This document shows, piece by piece, positions 6,120 to 6,699 of a stretch of DNA of 6,699 nt (position 1 is its first letter; each line of letters begins with the position of its first letter). This DNA is from an uncultured Bacteroidota bacterium (GTDB taxonomy: Bacteria > Bacteroidota > Bacteroidia > UKL13-3), in contig CAISTO010000465.1 of assembly GCA_903888395.1 (NCBI GenBank), positions 1-6,699 on the forward strand, read 5' to 3'. The notes under the pieces are model-generated. The model worked only from the letters and a program-made list of their open reading frames with translations, did not search any database and was not told the origin of the DNA. A program made the position numbers and the translations under genes.

Positions 6120-6699
6120 AACTAGACAAGGCGACAGAAATGTCGCCTTTTTTTATGCTCGATTCTTGAAACCCCTTGATATCATTGAAGATGAGAGATG
6201 CCAAAATGCTAAGTTGAGCGGTTCGATATTCTCCACCTTCATAAATCAAAAAATCCTTGAATATCGAACCAACAAGCTCCTGTTTTTCTCTAACACTCGA
6301 ATTTTTGTATAGATGAGTCACTGTTTTATGGATGAGTAATGCTGAACCTAAGTTTTCCATTGATGCTTTTGATTCCATTGTCAGCGCTTCTCTTCTAACT
6401 TGCAATCTCAACAGGTCATTTTCACATCGATCTAGCAGAACATTGTATTTATCTGCATTAATTTTATCATCCATGAACTCAGTATCTAGCTTTTCCTTTC
6501 TAGCATTAATCTTTTCAATTTCCTTTTCTATATTGTTAAGCTCTGCTTTCTTTCCGCTATTCATTGTCTCAATAAAATCTTTAAAGACTGCTTTGTATAA
6601 TTCGTACATTTCATCTTTTAACTCAAACGATTCAAGAAAATGCTCAAAGACATCATTTAAATGATTCGCTCTTTCTCGATATTTACAGCCTTTATGACA
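6082..6699 (-). CDS. Large serine recombinase, C-terminal part (N-terminus outside window)
   Basis: The frame is open from the right edge, so 205 C-terminal residues are visible; the resolvase catalytic domain with its active Ser is not. The visible part starts with CHKGCKYRERANHLNDVFE, which fits the second half of the recombinase zinc beta-ribbon domain (second Cys pair C1 and C5, then R..A). A strongly charged coiled coil follows at about residues 45-112, the segment that controls synapsis and directionality in large serine integrases. Residues about 113-180 form the final mixed domain (LVGSIFKDFLIY..GEYRTAQLS). The Met encoded at 6607-6609 is internal, not a start. From residue 183 on, the codons are the reverse complement of the tRNA-Asn terminator, and from about 194 of the tRNA itself (ending WAGLEPATP), with the stop TGA at 6082-6084. 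The protein would catalyse integration and excision of a mobile element lying mainly to the right. The natural end could differ in the excised form. No frameshift is seen. Confidence 0.85.
   Translation of the reverse strand, partial: CHKGCKYRERANHLNDVFEHFLESFELKDEMYELYKAVFKDFIETMNSGKKAELNNIEKEIEKINARKEKLDTEFMDDKINADKYNVLLDRCENDLLRLQVRREALTMESKASMENLGSALLIHKTVTHLYKNSSVREKQELVGSIFKDFLIYEGGEYRTAQLSILASLIFNDIKGFQESSIKKGDISVALSSLAPWAGLEPATP
6120..6185. other. Probable chromosome/element junction (attachment site) at the tRNA-Asn 3' side
   Basis: The tRNA and its terminator look like host sequence, while from about 6160 rightward the minus strand encodes recognisable recombinase. The boundary between host and element should thus lie here. 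The recombinase directly abutting an intact tRNA, and running its frame into it, is typical of an integrase at one end of an integrated element. The second junction is not in the window, so the core cannot be defined and this remains an inference. Confidence 0.35.
6128..6154 (+). terminator. Intrinsic terminator of tRNA-Asn
   Basis: A 7-bp GC-rich stem (GGCGACA at 6130-6136, TGTCGCC at 6141-6147) closes a GAAA tetraloop. It is extended by an AA/TT pairing and followed by seven T. It starts 9 bases after the tRNA CCA. On the opposite strand the hairpin has no good U run, so it should not stop transcripts coming from the recombinase side. Confidence 0.93.

Noticed and set aside
6607..6609. Met codon as the start of a short 175-residue gene next to the tRNA
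   Set aside because: The frame is open upstream to the edge and encodes a zinc-ribbon end and helix in the recombinase style, so this Met is internal.
6332..6664. A plus-strand open frame of 110 codons opposite the recombinase
   Set aside because: It is Ser/Leu-rich, has no recognisable domain, and is the mirror of the recombinase coiled coil, whose minus-strand coding is clear.
1..6699. CRISPR arrays, insertion-sequence ends or tandem DNA repeats
   Set aside because: No regularly spaced repeats or terminal inverted repeats with a transposase were found by reading; the only mobile-element gene is the recombinase at the right edge.

Overview
The window looks like chromosomal DNA of a member of the Bacteroidota. 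The evidence is its low GC, the absence of Shine-Dalgarno sequences before the starts, a lipoprotein with a short signal peptide, an outer-membrane barrel resembling the DUF5723 family that carries a C-terminal OmpA domain, and possible TTG / TAnnTTTG-type promoters. No species can be named from the sequence alone.

Layout from left to right. (1) The 3' end of mfd, the transcription-repair coupling factor, enters from the left edge and stops at 661. (2) After a 98-base AT-rich gap come two closely spaced plus-strand envelope genes: a 702-residue lipoprotein of unknown family (760-2868), and 31 bases later a 676-residue outer-membrane protein (2900-4930). The second has a signal peptide, a predicted beta barrel, thrombospondin type-3-like Asp-rich repeats and a C-terminal OmpA-like peptidoglycan-binding domain. 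(3) A perfect 15-bp inverted repeat flanked by A and T runs serves as a two-way terminator between this pair and a converging minus-strand gene. (4) That gene encodes a PfkB-family (ribokinase-like) kinase (5007-5921). (5) A 121-base divergent intergenic region holds candidate promoters for the kinase and for a tRNA-Asn(GTT) gene (6043-6119), which is followed by a strong GAAA-loop terminator. (6) Converging on the tRNA from the right edge is the C-terminal part of a large serine recombinase (6082-6699, minus strand). Its reading frame passes through the tRNA terminator and stops only inside the tRNA gene.

The left 6.1 kb reads as ordinary core and envelope genes. The lipoprotein and OmpA-domain barrel are probably co-transcribed and may act together at the outer membrane, but their job is not known. 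The right end is probably the boundary of an integrated mobile element whose body lies beyond 6699. The recombinase gene lies at the element edge, and its last ~23 codons appear to be supplied by host DNA (tRNA terminator and tRNA antisense). This is the most noteworthy part of the window. No complete new system is visible.
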